Origin: BP-133 sp040756995
GTDB lineage: Bacteria; Actinomycetota; Acidimicrobiia; IMCC26256; BP-133
Reading direction: 5' to 3'
Length of the DNA stretch: 51,145 nt
Assembly (NCBI GenBank): GCA_040756995.1
Contig: JBFLYK010000046.1
Coordinates: forward strand, 1 to 51,145
Shown here piece by piece: positions 8,123 through 17,140 of this stretch; positions within the stretch are counted from its first letter, which is position 1, and every line of letters starts with the position of its first letter. The position numbers and the translations under genes were made by a program. The notes below the pieces were generated by a model that was given only the letters and a program-made list of their open reading frames with translations, ran no database searches and had not been told where the DNA came from.

Positions 8123-8995
8123 ATGCCCGAACAACCGAAGGTCATTCGGAAGCGGATCAAGAGCGTCGCATCGACGAAGAAGATCACGCGCACCATGGAG
8201 ATGGTGGCGACCGCGAAGCTGAAGTCCGCCCAGCAGCGCGTCCAGTCGTCGGGCCCCTATCTGGAGAATCTCCGGTCGCTCATGGCCGAGATCGGGGCCA
8301 GCGGCGTTGACGTATCGAAGTGGCCCCACTTCGAAGTGCGGCCGGGGAACCGGACCCTGCTCTTCGTCATCACCGCCAACCGGGGCCTGTGCGGCGCGTT
8401 CAACACCAACCTCGTCCGCCTGGCCCGCGACACCTACCGGGCCAAGGTGGCCGAGGGCCGGGACGTCCGGTTGTTCGTGGCCGGGAAGAAGGGCAACAGC
8501 GCACTGCGCTTCCAGGGATTCACGCCGGAGCGGGTCTACATCGACCAGCTCAGCGACCGCCCGACGCCCGACGATGCCGAGTACTTCCTCAACGAGCTGG
8601 CCACGCCGTTTCTGGAGAAGGAGGTCGACGAGGTCCTCGTCGTCTATCCCCACTGGGAGAGCCTGGGGCGCCAGCCACCGACGCTGCTGCGGTTCCTCCC
8701 CATCGCCCCCGAGGGCGTCGAGGCGGCGTCCGGCCCTCCCCCGCTGTTCGAGCCGTCGGCGGAGGAGATCCTCGACCGGCTGCTGCCGCTCTACGGGCGT
8801 CAGATCATGTATGCGGTGCTGGCCGAGGCCGTGGCCTCCGAGCAGGTGGCCCGGCGTCTGGCCATGAAGCTGGCCAGCGACAACGCCACGGAGATGGTGA
8901 ACCTGCTGACCCGGGAGTACAACCGGGCCCGCCAGGCACTGATCACGAAGGAGATCGCCGAGATCATCGGCGGTGCCGAGGCCCTGAAGGAGTAA
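8123..8995 (+). CDS. atpG: ATP synthase F1 subunit gamma
   Basis: This 290-residue central shaft protein begins MPEQPKVIRKRIKSVASTKKITRTMEMVATAKL, the diagnostic N-terminal helix, with TANRGLCGAFN in the middle and the C-terminal helix ATEMVNLLTREYNRARQALITKEIAEIIGGA. The start is the ATG at 8123, after GGAGA (8116-8120). The frame is open further upstream inside atpA, but that extension does not resemble gamma. The stop is followed closely by atpD. Confidence 0.96.
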   Translation: MPEQPKVIRKRIKSVASTKKITRTMEMVATAKLKSAQQRVQSSGPYLENLRSLMAEIGASGVDVSKWPHFEVRPGNRTLLFVITANRGLCGAFNTNLVRLARDTYRAKVAEGRDVRLFVAGKKGNSALRFQGFTPERVYIDQLSDRPTPDDAEYFLNELATPFLEKEVDEVLVVYPHWESLGRQPPTLLRFLPIAPEGVEAASGPPPLFEPSAEEILDRLLPLYGRQIMYAVLAEAVASEQVARRLAMKLASDNATEMVNLLTREYNRARQALITKEIAEIIGGAEALKE

Positions 8996-8999
8996 TGAG

Positions 9000-10454
9000 A
9001 TGACGAGCACGCTGAGCACCGGCACCACCAACGGCGCCACCAAGGGCGACTCCCGCTACGGCCGGGTCGTCCAGGTCATCGGCCCCGTCCTCGACGTGGA
9101 GTTCGAAGACGAGGCCGCCCTGCCCGAGATCTACACCGCCCTGACCGTCGAGATGGGCGAGGGCGACGACAAGACGACGCTGGTGGCCGAGGTGCAGCAG
9201 CACATCGGCCGCGACCAGGTCCGGGCGGTGGCCATGTCCTCGACGGACGGCGTCGTGCGGGGCACCCAGGTACTCAACACCGGCGGGCCGATCACGGTGC
9301 CGGTCGGCGAGGACTGCCTCGGGAGGGTGTTCAACCTGCTCGGCGAACCGGTCGACTTCCGGGGGCCGGTGAAGGTGCGGGAGCGGCGGCCCATCCATGC
9401 CGCGTCGCCTTTGTTCCAGCGGCTCTCCACCAACACGGAGATCTTCGAGACCGGCATCAAGGTCATCGACCTTCTTGCCCCCTACGCCAAGGGCGGCAAG
9501 ACCGGCCTGTTCGGCGGCGCCGGTGTGGGCAAGACGGTCGTGATCATGGAGCTGATCAACAACGTGGCCCAGCAGCACGGTGGCTACTCCGTCTTCTGCG
9601 GCGTGGGCGAGCGGACCCGGGAGGGCAACGACCTCTGGCTGGAGATGCAGGAGTCGGGCGTCATCGAGAAGGCCGTCCTCTGCTACGGCCAGATGAACGA
9701 GCCGCCCGGCGCCCGTCTCCGGGTCGCCCTGTCGGGCCTGACCATGGCCGAGTACCTGCGGGACGAGGGCGGCCGTGACGTCCTCATGTTCGTCGACAAC
9801 ATCTTCCGGTTCAGCCAGGCGGGCTCCGAGGTGTCGGCCCTCCTCGGCCGGATGCCCTCGGCCGTGGGCTACCAGCCGACCCTGGCCTCGGAGATGGGCG
9901 CCCTCCAAGAGCGGATCACATCGACCGACAATGGCTCGATCACGTCGGTCCAGGCCATCTACGTGCCGGCCGACGACCTGACCGACCCCGCCCCGGCCAC
10001 GGCCTTTGCCCACCTCGACGCCAAGACGGTGCTCTCCCGCCAGATCGCCGAGCTCGGCATCTACCCGGCGGTGGACCCGCTCGACTCGACATCACGGGTG
10101 CTGGCGCCGCAGTACGTCGGCGACGAGCACTACAAAGTCGCCCGGGACGTGCAGCAGATCCTGCAGCGCTACAAGGACCTGCAGGACATCATCGCCATCC
10201 TCGGTATGGACGAGCTCTCGGAAGAGGACAAGCTCATCGTCCAGCGGGCCCGGAAGATCCAGAAGTTCCTGTCCCAGCCGTTCTTCGTGGCCACACAGTT
10301 CACCGGGTTCGAGGGTCGCTACGTCAAGCTGGCCGACACGATCCGCTCCTTCAAGGGTCTGGTCGCCGGCGAGTACGACCACCTGCCGGAGCAGGCCTTC
10401 TACATGAAGGGCGACATCGACGAGGTCGTCGCCGCCGCCGAGCAGTCGAGGTAG
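9000..10454 (+). CDS. atpD: ATP synthase F1 subunit beta
   Basis: This 484-residue protein is the catalytic subunit. The P-loop is GGAGVGKT (172-179), followed by the catalytic-Glu segment GVGERTREGNDL, and FVDNIFRFSQAGSEVSALLGRMPSAVGYQPTL and LGMDELSEEDKL are intact. A short Ser/Thr/Gly-rich N-terminal extension (about residues 2-18) precedes the conserved GRVVQVIGPVLDVEF. It starts 4 nt after the atpG stop. Confidence 0.98.
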   Translation: MTSTLSTGTTNGATKGDSRYGRVVQVIGPVLDVEFEDEAALPEIYTALTVEMGEGDDKTTLVAEVQQHIGRDQVRAVAMSSTDGVVRGTQVLNTGGPITVPVGEDCLGRVFNLLGEPVDFRGPVKVRERRPIHAASPLFQRLSTNTEIFETGIKVIDLLAPYAKGGKTGLFGGAGVGKTVVIMELINNVAQQHGGYSVFCGVGERTREGNDLWLEMQESGVIEKAVLCYGQMNEPPGARLRVALSGLTMAEYLRDEGGRDVLMFVDNIFRFSQAGSEVSALLGRMPSAVGYQPTLASEMGALQERITSTDNGSITSVQAIYVPADDLTDPAPATAFAHLDAKTVLSRQIAELGIYPAVDPLDSTSRVLAPQYVGDEHYKVARDVQQILQRYKDLQDIIAILGMDELSEEDKLIVQRARKIQKFLSQPFFVATQFTGFEGRYVKLADTIRSFKGLVAGEYDHLPEQAFYMKGDIDEVVAAAEQSR

Positions 10455-10460
10455 TCACCG

Positions 10461-10883
10461 GTGGCGGAAGCACACGCTGCGAGCGGCATCCTCGACGTCG
10501 TCGTCGTCAGCCCGGCGCGCCAGCTCTACGAAGGCGAGGCGCAGTGGGTGACGGTGCCGGGCGCCGACGGGCAGCTCGGCATTCGCCCGATGCACGCCGA
10601 CCTCGTCGCCGCACTGGGCGCCGGCCCGCTGCGCATCGGCCTGGCCGGCGGCCAGGTCGCCCGCTTCGCCGTGCGAGGCGGCTTCCTCAAAGTCGGGAGC
10701 AACCGGGTGACGATCCTCGTCGACCGCGCCGTGACCGAAACCGACGTCAACGAGGCCGAAGCCCGCCGCGAACTCGAGGAGACGCTGGCCAACCTGCAGC
10801 ACCCGAAGAGCGACGAAGAGTTCGCCGACCTCCTGGAGCAGCGGGCCTGGTCCGAAACCCGGATCAAGCTGGCCACGAAGTAG
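10461..10883 (+). CDS. atpC: ATP synthase F1 subunit epsilon
   Basis: This 140-residue protein has the N-terminal beta-sandwich (LDVVVVSPARQLYEGEAQWVTVPGADGQLGI) and a C-terminal helical region of about 50 residues. The subunit couples the shaft to the c-ring and can inhibit ATP hydrolysis. The start is GTG, 6 nt after the atpD stop. It is the last gene of the operon. Its final 20 bases overlap the 3' end of the convergent phosphoglycosyltransferase gene. Confidence 0.93.
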   Translation: MAEAHAASGILDVVVVSPARQLYEGEAQWVTVPGADGQLGIRPMHADLVAALGAGPLRIGLAGGQVARFAVRGGFLKVGSNRVTILVDRAVTETDVNEAEARRELEETLANLQHPKSDEEFADLLEQRAWSETRIKLATK

Positions 10884-12150
10884 CCCGGCGGGGAGGCCGG
10901 GGCTTTTCGGCCTCCCCGTTGCCATTCGGGTCGGACGGTTCGAGCAGAACGACGACGTCGTCGTCGGCATTGAGCTCGATGTCTTCGAGGCGCTGCTCTT
11001 CTTCGAGGCGCTGCTCCTCCAGCTGGTCCTCGATGGTGGCCTCCGCCTCCACCGCCGCCCTGCGGGCCTCCCGGGCCGTGGGGTGGAAGATGGCGTAGAG
11101 CACGAGGGCCAGGGCGGCGATCCCGAACGGCACGAGGGCGTTGCCCTCGTTGGTGTACGTCGGAGCCAGGACGAAGCCGGCCAGCACCGCCGTCCACGCC
11201 CAGAGGATGAACACCGCCCGGCGCTGGCCGTGCCCCAGGCCCATGAGCCGGTGATGCAGGTGCTCCTTGTCGGGCATGGCGATCGACGTGCGCCGGGCGG
11301 CCCGGCGAACGATGGCCAGGGCGATGTCGAGCATCGGCACACCGAGGATCACGAACGGGATCACCAGGGGAGCGAAGAAGAAGAACGTCTGGCCGCTGAA
11401 CTGGTCGGCGGTCCGGCCGCCCACCAGGATCGTGCTGGCCGCCAGCAGCAGCCCGAGGAACAGCGCCCCGGCGTCGCCCATGAAGATGCGGGCCGGGTGG
11501 GCATTGTGGGGCAGGAATCCGAGGCAGACGCCCACGGCGATGATCGCCACCAGCGGCGCCAGGTTCGAGTCGGCCAGCAGGCCGGAGTCGTGCAGCCGGA
11601 GGGAGTAGAGGAAGAAGGCCATGCCGGCGATCCCCACCACGCCGGCGGCCAGGCCGTCGAGCCCGTCGATGAGGTTGACGGCGTTGACCATGAGCGCCAC
11701 CCAGATGACCGTGAGCAGCGGCGACAGGTCGGGCGAGAGCACCACGAAACCGGCGAAGGGGATCCGGAAGAACAACAGCGTGATGCCGAGAATCGACAGG
11801 AGGCTGCCGGAGAAGACCTGCCCGGCCAGCTTGGCCGGCGGCGACACGTCCCGGAGATCGTCGAGGGCGCCGACGGCGAACATCGTGGTGGCCCCGATGA
11901 GCAGGCCGAGCGGCTCCGACGTGCCGCGGAAGACCGGCCGGAACTGCGGCAGCAGCGACGCCACGGCCATGGCGGCCAGGAACCCGCCATACATGGCCGC
12001 CCCGCCCAGGGTCGGAGTGGGGCGCTCGTGGACCCGGCGGGCGTCAGGCGAGACAACTGCGCCGAGGCGGATCGCCACTCGCCGGACGGTCGGCGTGAGC
12101 AGCCAGGTGACGAGGGCCGCCACCACGAGGATGAGGAGATACTCCGCCAT
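10864..12150 (-). CDS. WecA/MraY-family undecaprenyl-phosphate glycosyl-1-phosphate transferase
   Basis: This 428-residue polytopic membrane enzyme moves a sugar-1-phosphate from a UDP-sugar to polyprenyl phosphate, the first step of a lipid-linked glycan. Motifs are NLIDGLDGLAAG (catalytic Asp region), NAHPARIFMGDAGALFLG and the cytoplasmic His loop PDKEHLHHRLMGLGHGQ. These match WecA/TagO/Rfe rather than peptidoglycan MraY. About 60 C-terminal residues form a charged Glu/Gln/Leu tail not needed for the fold. In many actinobacteria this gene lies between glyA and the atp operon in one direction. Here it follows glyA but faces atpC tail to tail. Confidence 0.9.
   Translation of the reverse strand: MAEYLLILVVAALVTWLLTPTVRRVAIRLGAVVSPDARRVHERPTPTLGGAAMYGGFLAAMAVASLLPQFRPVFRGTSEPLGLLIGATTMFAVGALDDLRDVSPPAKLAGQVFSGSLLSILGITLLFFRIPFAGFVVLSPDLSPLLTVIWVALMVNAVNLIDGLDGLAAGVVGIAGMAFFLYSLRLHDSGLLADSNLAPLVAIIAVGVCLGFLPHNAHPARIFMGDAGALFLGLLLAASTILVGGRTADQFSGQTFFFFAPLVIPFVILGVPMLDIALAIVRRAARRTSIAMPDKEHLHHRLMGLGHGQRRAVFILWAWTAVLAGFVLAPTYTNEGNALVPFGIAALALVLYAIFHPTAREARRAAVEAEATIEDQLEEQRLEEEQRLEDIELNADDDVVVLLEPSDPNGNGEAEKPRPPRRATSWPA
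10890..10917. terminator. hairpin terminator after atpC
   Basis: GGGGAGGCCG (10890-10899) and CGGCCTCCCC (10908-10917) form a perfect 10-bp stem with an 8-nt loop, starting 7 nt after the atpC stop. There is no real U-tract. The hairpin lies inside the 3' coding end of the convergent gene, so it may act in both directions or depend on convergence. Confidence 0.6.
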
Positions 12151-12199
12151 GCCAGCCGTTCAGGATCGCGCGGCGCCGGGGGTCGGCGGCGTCATTCGG

Positions 12200-13450
12200 T
12201 CAAGGGTAGGGCACGAACTTGCTGCAGAGGCGATTGGCCGCTTCCCGGACCTCGGTGGCGACCTGCTCGTCGTCGGTGGCCCGCAGCACCCGGGCGATGA
12301 GCGAGGCGATCTCGGCCATCTCCCCCTCGCCCATCCCGGCGGTGGTCACCGCCGCCGTGCCGATCCGTAGGCCGCTAGTGACGAACGGCGATTCGGGGTC
12401 GTTGGGGATGGTGTTCTTGTTGAGGGTGATCCCGGCCCGGTCGAGCGCCTCCTGCGCCACCTTGCCGGTCACGCCGAAGGGGCGGAGGTCGACCAGCATG
12501 AGGTGGTTGTCGGTCCCGCCCGAGACGATGCGGAACCCCTCGCCGGCCAGGGCCGTGGCCAGGGCCCGGGAGTTGCGCACCACGCTCTCGGCGTAGTCCC
12601 GGAACGACGGCTGGGCCGCCTCGTGGAAGCAGACGGCCTTGGCCGCGATGACGTGCATGAGCGGGCCGCCCTGCATGCCCGGGAAGACCGCTTTGTCGAT
12701 GGCCTTGGCGTACTCCTCCCGGCAGAGAATCGCTCCCCCCCGGGGACCCCGCATCGTCTTGTGGGTGGTGAAGGTGACCACATCGGCGTAGGGCACCGGC
12801 GACGGGTGGGCCCCGCCGGCGATCAGGCCGGCGATGTGGGCGGCGTCGACGATCAGCCGCGCCCCGACCTCGTCGGCGATCGACCGGAAGGCCGGGAAGT
12901 CGATGATCCGCGGGTAGGCGGTGGCTCCGGCGATGATCGCCTTGGGCCGCTCGGCCCGGGCCAGATCCCGGATCTGGTCGTAGTCGAGCACCTCGCTCTC
13001 GGGGTCGACCCCGTAGGCCACGAACTCGTAGAGCCGGCCCGAGAAGTTCACCGGGGAACCGTGGGTGAGGTGCCCGCCCTGGTCGAGCCGCATTCCCATG
13101 ACCTTGTCGCCCGGCTCGAACAGCGCCAGGTAGACGCCCATGTTGGCGTTGGCCCCGGAGTGCGGCTGGACGTTGGCGTGGTCGGCGCCGAACAGGGCGC
13201 AGACCCGCGTCCGGGCCAGCTCCTCGGCGTCGTCGACCACGTAGTTCCCGCCGTAGTACCGCTTGCCCGGATAGCCCTCGGAGTACTTGTTGGTCAGCAC
13301 GGAGCCCTGGGCGGCCAACACCGCCGGGGACGTGAAGTTCTCGGAGGCGATCAGCTGGACCGTCGTGTTCTGGCGGGCGACCTCCCGGCGGAGGACGTCG
13401 GCCAGCTCCGGGTCGACGACGGATACGGCGGCAAAGGGATCGGTGCTCAT
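12200..13450 (-). CDS. glyA: serine hydroxymethyltransferase
   Basis: This 416-residue PLP enzyme interconverts serine and glycine with tetrahydrofolate. Marks are QLIASENFTSPAVLAAQGS, NKYSEGYPGKRYYGG, HSGANANMGVY, and the PLP-binding Lys231 in TTHKTMRGPRGG. The start is the ATG at 13448-13450; the longer open frame upstream does not resemble the family. There is no Shine-Dalgarno sequence, but TAGGCT lies 7 nt upstream, so the transcript is probably leaderless. It is followed after 49 nt by the phosphoglycosyltransferase, as in the conserved actinobacterial glyA-wecA-atp neighbourhood. Confidence 0.96.
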   Translation of the reverse strand: MSTDPFAAVSVVDPELADVLRREVARQNTTVQLIASENFTSPAVLAAQGSVLTNKYSEGYPGKRYYGGNYVVDDAEELARTRVCALFGADHANVQPHSGANANMGVYLALFEPGDKVMGMRLDQGGHLTHGSPVNFSGRLYEFVAYGVDPESEVLDYDQIRDLARAERPKAIIAGATAYPRIIDFPAFRSIADEVGARLIVDAAHIAGLIAGGAHPSPVPYADVVTFTTHKTMRGPRGGAILCREEYAKAIDKAVFPGMQGGPLMHVIAAKAVCFHEAAQPSFRDYAESVVRNSRALATALAGEGFRIVSGGTDNHLMLVDLRPFGVTGKVAQEALDRAGITLNKNTIPNDPESPFVTSGLRIGTAAVTTAGMGEGEMAEIASLIARVLRATDDEQVATEVREAANRLCSKFVPYP

Positions 13451-13457
13451 GGGGCCG

Positions 13458-13463
13458 AGCCTA
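13458..13463 (-). promoter_or_regulatory. -10 box of glyA (leaderless type)
   Basis: On the minus strand TAGGCT ends 7 nt before the glyA ATG, with no ribosome-binding site between them. Confidence 0.5.
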
Positions 13464-13610
13464 CCGGCCGTCACGGTGCAGTCGCCGTGCCGCCCTTCGT
13501 GCCGACGCTCACGGAAAATTCGCCCAAACCCGGGCACTTCCGACGTCACGATCGGCGCGAACCGTCGTTGAAGGTACGAATCCCCCCGCCCGGTCACCGG
13601 AGGTGCCCCG

Positions 13611-14885
13611 ATGTCCCAGCGGTTCCGCCGCTTGCTCGCGCTCACGGCCATGTGCCTCGCTGTCCCGATCCCCCGAATCGCCGCCGCCAACGCCAGCGGG
13701 ACCGGCCAGGCTCCTCTGCTCTGGAGCGGCCGAATTGTCGACCGCCACGGCGAGCCGTCGGCCGCCCATGTCACGGCCTTCCTCCGCCCGCCCGCCTCAG
13801 CGATTCCGACGGCGGAGTCCAATGGGCCCGCGCCGGCGTCGGTTCCGCTCGCCTCGAGCATCGCCGGGCCTGACGGCCGGTTCGATCTGCGGGCTGCGCT
13901 GCCGGGCGACGTTCCCCTTGCGTACCACCCCGATGGCTGGTTCCACGTCATGGTCCTTGCCGAATCAGCCGAAGGTTCCTGGGCCCTGGCCAACGACTCC
14001 ATGCGGTACATCGCTCCGAGCACCCCCCTGGCACTCGGTGCCTGGGTTTCGACCTCCGCAGGCGAGGACCGGGTCCGAGCCGCCCTCTCCGACCGGGAGC
14101 CGCCCAATGCCGCGTCCCTCGCCCGACTGATCACCGAAGACCTCACCGGTGGGGCGGAGCGACCTGACGTCCTCCAACTCGGGGAGCCGAGGATCACTGC
14201 GGCTGGAACGGGCCCCGCCTCCGGCCGCTGGAAGGGTCCTGGCGACCCGTATATCGGGTGCAACGCCCTGGCCGTCGAAGGCAGGGAGGAAAGCTTCCGA
14301 ACGATCTCCGACATCGATGTGGGGCCAGCATGGTCGTACGTCTTGTCCTACACCGACACGAAGACGACGTCTTGGGATATCGGCGTGGAACAAAGCGGCG
14401 GCCAATGGAAGGCCGGGGGCACCACGTCGTTCTCCAACAGTCGCGACAGGGGCTTTGACAGCGAGTACGGTCCTTACCCGGGTCGGTTCCGCGAGTCGTA
14501 CCAGGTGCAACTCGTCCATGCCAAGGTCCTCTGGCGGTGCGCCAGCAGGAGAAGCCCTGGTCCGTTCTACATTCGAACCGTGGAGCCAGAGAGCTGGACC
14601 GGGGGGACATTCAACCAAGGCGAACCGATCGTGCCCTGCAACCCGCGCAACCGGAAGCCGGTTGCCGGCAATACGACGGGATGGCGGCGCGAGGGGAAGA
14701 CCTCGAAGTACTCGGCAAGCGCGGCAGGATTCGGCTTTAGCGGGCAGGCTGAGGTGGGGTACTCCAGGGAGGTCAAGCTCGGCTGGAGGAATCATTTGGG
14801 CCATCCTCGGGATGTCTGCGGAGAGTCCGGTAACCCTTTCGAGGGCCGGACGCGCGTTGCCGCAATGGATGAGCACAGGGCATGA
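13611..14885 (+). CDS. exported protein of unknown function with a carboxypeptidase-regulatory-like domain
   Basis: This 424-residue protein has a Sec signal peptide (about 1-26, ending IAAANA). A beta-sandwich of the transthyretin/carboxypeptidase regulatory type follows (about 38-110, LLWSGRIVDRHGEPSAAHVTAF...GPDGRFDLRAALPGD). The C-terminal half is unrecognised, rich in Gly, Trp and Arg, with four spaced cysteines that may pair outside the cell. GGAGGT at 13599-13604 fixes the ATG. The stop overlaps the ATG of the next gene, so the two are translated together. Codons are less strictly G/C-ending than in the neighbours, which hints at acquisition by transfer. Confidence 0.7.
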   Translation: MSQRFRRLLALTAMCLAVPIPRIAAANASGTGQAPLLWSGRIVDRHGEPSAAHVTAFLRPPASAIPTAESNGPAPASVPLASSIAGPDGRFDLRAALPGDVPLAYHPDGWFHVMVLAESAEGSWALANDSMRYIAPSTPLALGAWVSTSAGEDRVRAALSDREPPNAASLARLITEDLTGGAERPDVLQLGEPRITAAGTGPASGRWKGPGDPYIGCNALAVEGREESFRTISDIDVGPAWSYVLSYTDTKTTSWDIGVEQSGGQWKAGGTTSFSNSRDRGFDSEYGPYPGRFRESYQVQLVHAKVLWRCASRRSPGPFYIRTVEPESWTGGTFNQGEPIVPCNPRNRKPVAGNTTGWRREGKTSKYSASAAGFGFSGQAEVGYSREVKLGWRNHLGHPRDVCGESGNPFEGRTRVAAMDEHRA

Positions 14886-15541
14886 CGTCCGACGGCCGCC
14901 GGCTCTCCAGTGCGCGGTTAGCAACCATCGCCGGCGCGCTCGTGGTTGTACCCGGTCTGTTGATCGGCGGACGACTGCTTCTTGAGGAGAAGGATGTCGC
15001 TCAGGGAGCAGCGCTGGACAACACAGACGGAGGGGCGATTGTCCAGCCGCTGCCCCCTGACACTCCGTTGTCGCTGGGCATCGTGACCATCACCAATCAG
15101 AGCCGGAATCCGATTGAGCTGGTGAGTGCCCGACTACTGCGCCTGGACCCTGACCTGCAGCTGCTCGGGTTCTCAGTTCTCCCGACGGGGCCGAACGCCT
15201 ACGGGATGAATCCCCCGATCACGTGGCTGGAATGGCCTCTTCGGGGCGCGGTGCCGTTGCGGGACTACCCGCCGATTCCACCGGCGCCGGACGACCATGA
15301 GCAGGCGGTGGTGATGTTCGGTCTCGCCGTTAAGCCGGAAGGTGCCGGCAAGGCGGTCGGGATCGAGGTCACCTATCGGCAGAACGGGAAGCTCCGCAAG
15401 CAGGTCTTCGAGGACCAGGTCTACGTCTGCTGGGTTCCTACGAAAGACGACGGGGACTGCCCCGGCGTCGACGAGAGCCGCTACTCGAACGTGTTTGGCG
15501 ACTTCGAAGACGAAGTGAAGGTCCGCAAGAAGCGCTCGTGA
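14882..15541 (+). CDS. membrane-anchored protein of unknown function, partner of the preceding exported protein
   Basis: This 219-residue protein has one N-terminal membrane anchor (about 12-34, LATIAGALVVVPGLLIGGRLLL). An outside domain with an Ig-like pattern follows: GIVTITNQSRNPIELVSARLL and a late VMFGLAVKPEGAGKAVGIEVTY strand pair. Two cysteines near the end (CWVPTKDDGDC) may form a disulfide. Codon 13 is TTA, very rare in this GC-rich sequence and regulatory in streptomycetes. It overlaps the preceding gene by ATGA. The function is unknown; the pairing suggests that the two products act together at the cell surface. Confidence 0.7.
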   Translation: MTSDGRRLSSARLATIAGALVVVPGLLIGGRLLLEEKDVAQGAALDNTDGGAIVQPLPPDTPLSLGIVTITNQSRNPIELVSARLLRLDPDLQLLGFSVLPTGPNAYGMNPPITWLEWPLRGAVPLRDYPPIPPAPDDHEQAVVMFGLAVKPEGAGKAVGIEVTYRQNGKLRKQVFEDQVYVCWVPTKDDGDCPGVDESRYSNVFGDFEDEVKVRKKRS

Positions 15542-15663
15542 CGGCCGAGCTGCCGACCCGGCACGCCGGTGAGGTCATCGGGCTGTCGCCCCGGAGGGAG
15601 CGGAGCGCAACGCCCTTCAGGAGACGTGGTACGAGGCGGTATCGGCGTCGGTGGAACTCGGCG

Positions 15664-17121
15664 TCATCGACCGCCAGGCGAGCTGAGCAAAGCGGTCTCG
15701 GGCCGCAGTCTGGCCGGGGCGCGATGCGGGTTGGACCAGCCGGCGACCGGGACGCCGTCGGGGCGCACGAGCACCGCCCCGCCGGGGCCGATGATCCCGA
15801 GCGCCCGGGCCGCCACCCGGTCGAGGCGGTGGACGGTGACGGGTGGGCCTCCCGGGACGGCGCCCACCGCCCGCCGCCAGGGGTCGCCGTCCGGACCGGT
15901 GAACAGGGTGAGCCCTTCCCCGATCAGGTCCAGGGTCGAGACGGGGCCGGCCGGCGTCTCCACCCAGTGGTGGACGATCCGGCCGCCGAGGTCGACGTGC
16001 GTCTCGTTCAGGGCGTCGCGCCGGCTGCCGTCAGGGGCGGCCGAGCGGGCCACGTTGTGCTCGGCCAGCGGCCGTCGCTCCCGTTCGTAGCCGTCCAGCA
16101 GCGTCGGGGCGGCCCAGCCGTTCAGGACCCAGGCGAGGCGCCAGCCGAGATCGAAACCGCCGGCGACGGCGGTGTTCATGCCCGTCCCGCCCCGAGGGGT
16201 CACCCGGTGGGCGGCGTCGCCGACGAGGAAGACGTCACCGTGGCGGAACCGGCGGGCGATCTGGGCCGCGAACGAGAAGGTGCCGATGCGCTCGAGCCAG
16301 GGGGCGAGCGACGGAACCCCGGTGGCGCGACGGATGATGTCGGTGAGGCGCTCGGGCCCGTAGTCGGTCAGGCGCTCGGCCTCCGGGTTCCATTCGATGC
16401 CGCAGACCCAGCGGTCGCCGTCGCCCGCCGGCACCAGGACGCAGGGGACGGTCGCGCCGGTCACGTTGTAGATGCAGTAGCGGTGGCGCCCGACGACGTC
16501 CCACAACGGCGCCCGGAATTGCACCGACAGGCCGTCGGCGAGCCGATCCGAGCCGTCCAGCGGGATTCCCAACGAAGAACGGACGGCGCTGTGGGCGCCG
16601 TCGGCGGCGATGACGTACTGCGCCTCGAGAATGCGCCCCGAGGACAGGACCAGCCGGGAAGCTCCGGCCACCGGTTCCACCGTCGCCACCACCGCCCCGA
16701 GTTCCACCCCCACCGACGGAAACCTCGAGAGGTACCCGACCAGCACGCTCTCGAGGTGGTCCTGGGGGACGCTGGCCGGTGACGTCGGGCTGAGCACGGC
16801 GCTCTGGGCCCTCGTCGGGTAGCCGACGTCCACCGCGGTGCCGGCGGCGGCCGAGGCCAGCGTCTCGCAGTCCCAGAGCAGGAGCTCCACGTCGTCGCCC
16901 CCCGCCCGCACCTCGGCCTCGATCCCCCAGGACCGCAACCGTTCCATCGTCCGGAGGCTCACCGTCGTGGCCCGGGGCAGCGCCGACAGCTCGGCCCGCC
17001 GCTCGACCACGAGGCAGTCCACTCCCTGGCGGGCCAGCGTGATGGCCGCCGTGAGGCCGGCCGGGCCGGCGCCGACCACGACGACGTCATGGCGCTCGAT
17101 CTGATCCCCCACCGTCGGCAT
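15664..17121 (-). CDS. FAD-dependent aromatic monooxygenase (PheA/TfdB, RdmE/Rox-like)
   Basis: This 485-residue group A flavoprotein hydroxylase has an N-terminal Rossmann motif VVVVGAGPAGLTAA (GAGPAG at 17-22), a middle VIAADGAHSAVRSSLG (DG motif), and FLVGDAAHRVTPRGGTGMN (GD motif, Asp302). The C-terminal thioredoxin-like part ends with VLVRPDGVPVAGW, like antibiotic-inactivating and polyketide-tailoring hydroxylases. The substrate is unknown. It is divergent from a TetR regulator and they share one operator region, so expression is probably induced by an aromatic or antibiotic ligand. Confidence 0.88.
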   Translation of the reverse strand: MPTVGDQIERHDVVVVGAGPAGLTAAITLARQGVDCLVVERRAELSALPRATTVSLRTMERLRSWGIEAEVRAGGDDVELLLWDCETLASAAAGTAVDVGYPTRAQSAVLSPTSPASVPQDHLESVLVGYLSRFPSVGVELGAVVATVEPVAGASRLVLSSGRILEAQYVIAADGAHSAVRSSLGIPLDGSDRLADGLSVQFRAPLWDVVGRHRYCIYNVTGATVPCVLVPAGDGDRWVCGIEWNPEAERLTDYGPERLTDIIRRATGVPSLAPWLERIGTFSFAAQIARRFRHGDVFLVGDAAHRVTPRGGTGMNTAVAGGFDLGWRLAWVLNGWAAPTLLDGYERERRPLAEHNVARSAAPDGSRRDALNETHVDLGGRIVHHWVETPAGPVSTLDLIGEGLTLFTGPDGDPWRRAVGAVPGGPPVTVHRLDRVAARALGIIGPGGAVLVRPDGVPVAGWSNPHRAPARLRPETALLSSPGGR

Positions 17122-17140
17122 CTCCGCCCGCCTTTCACTA

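Noticed and set aside
6556..8196. A 546-residue minus-strand open frame opposite atpA
   Set aside because: Shadow of a certain housekeeping gene.
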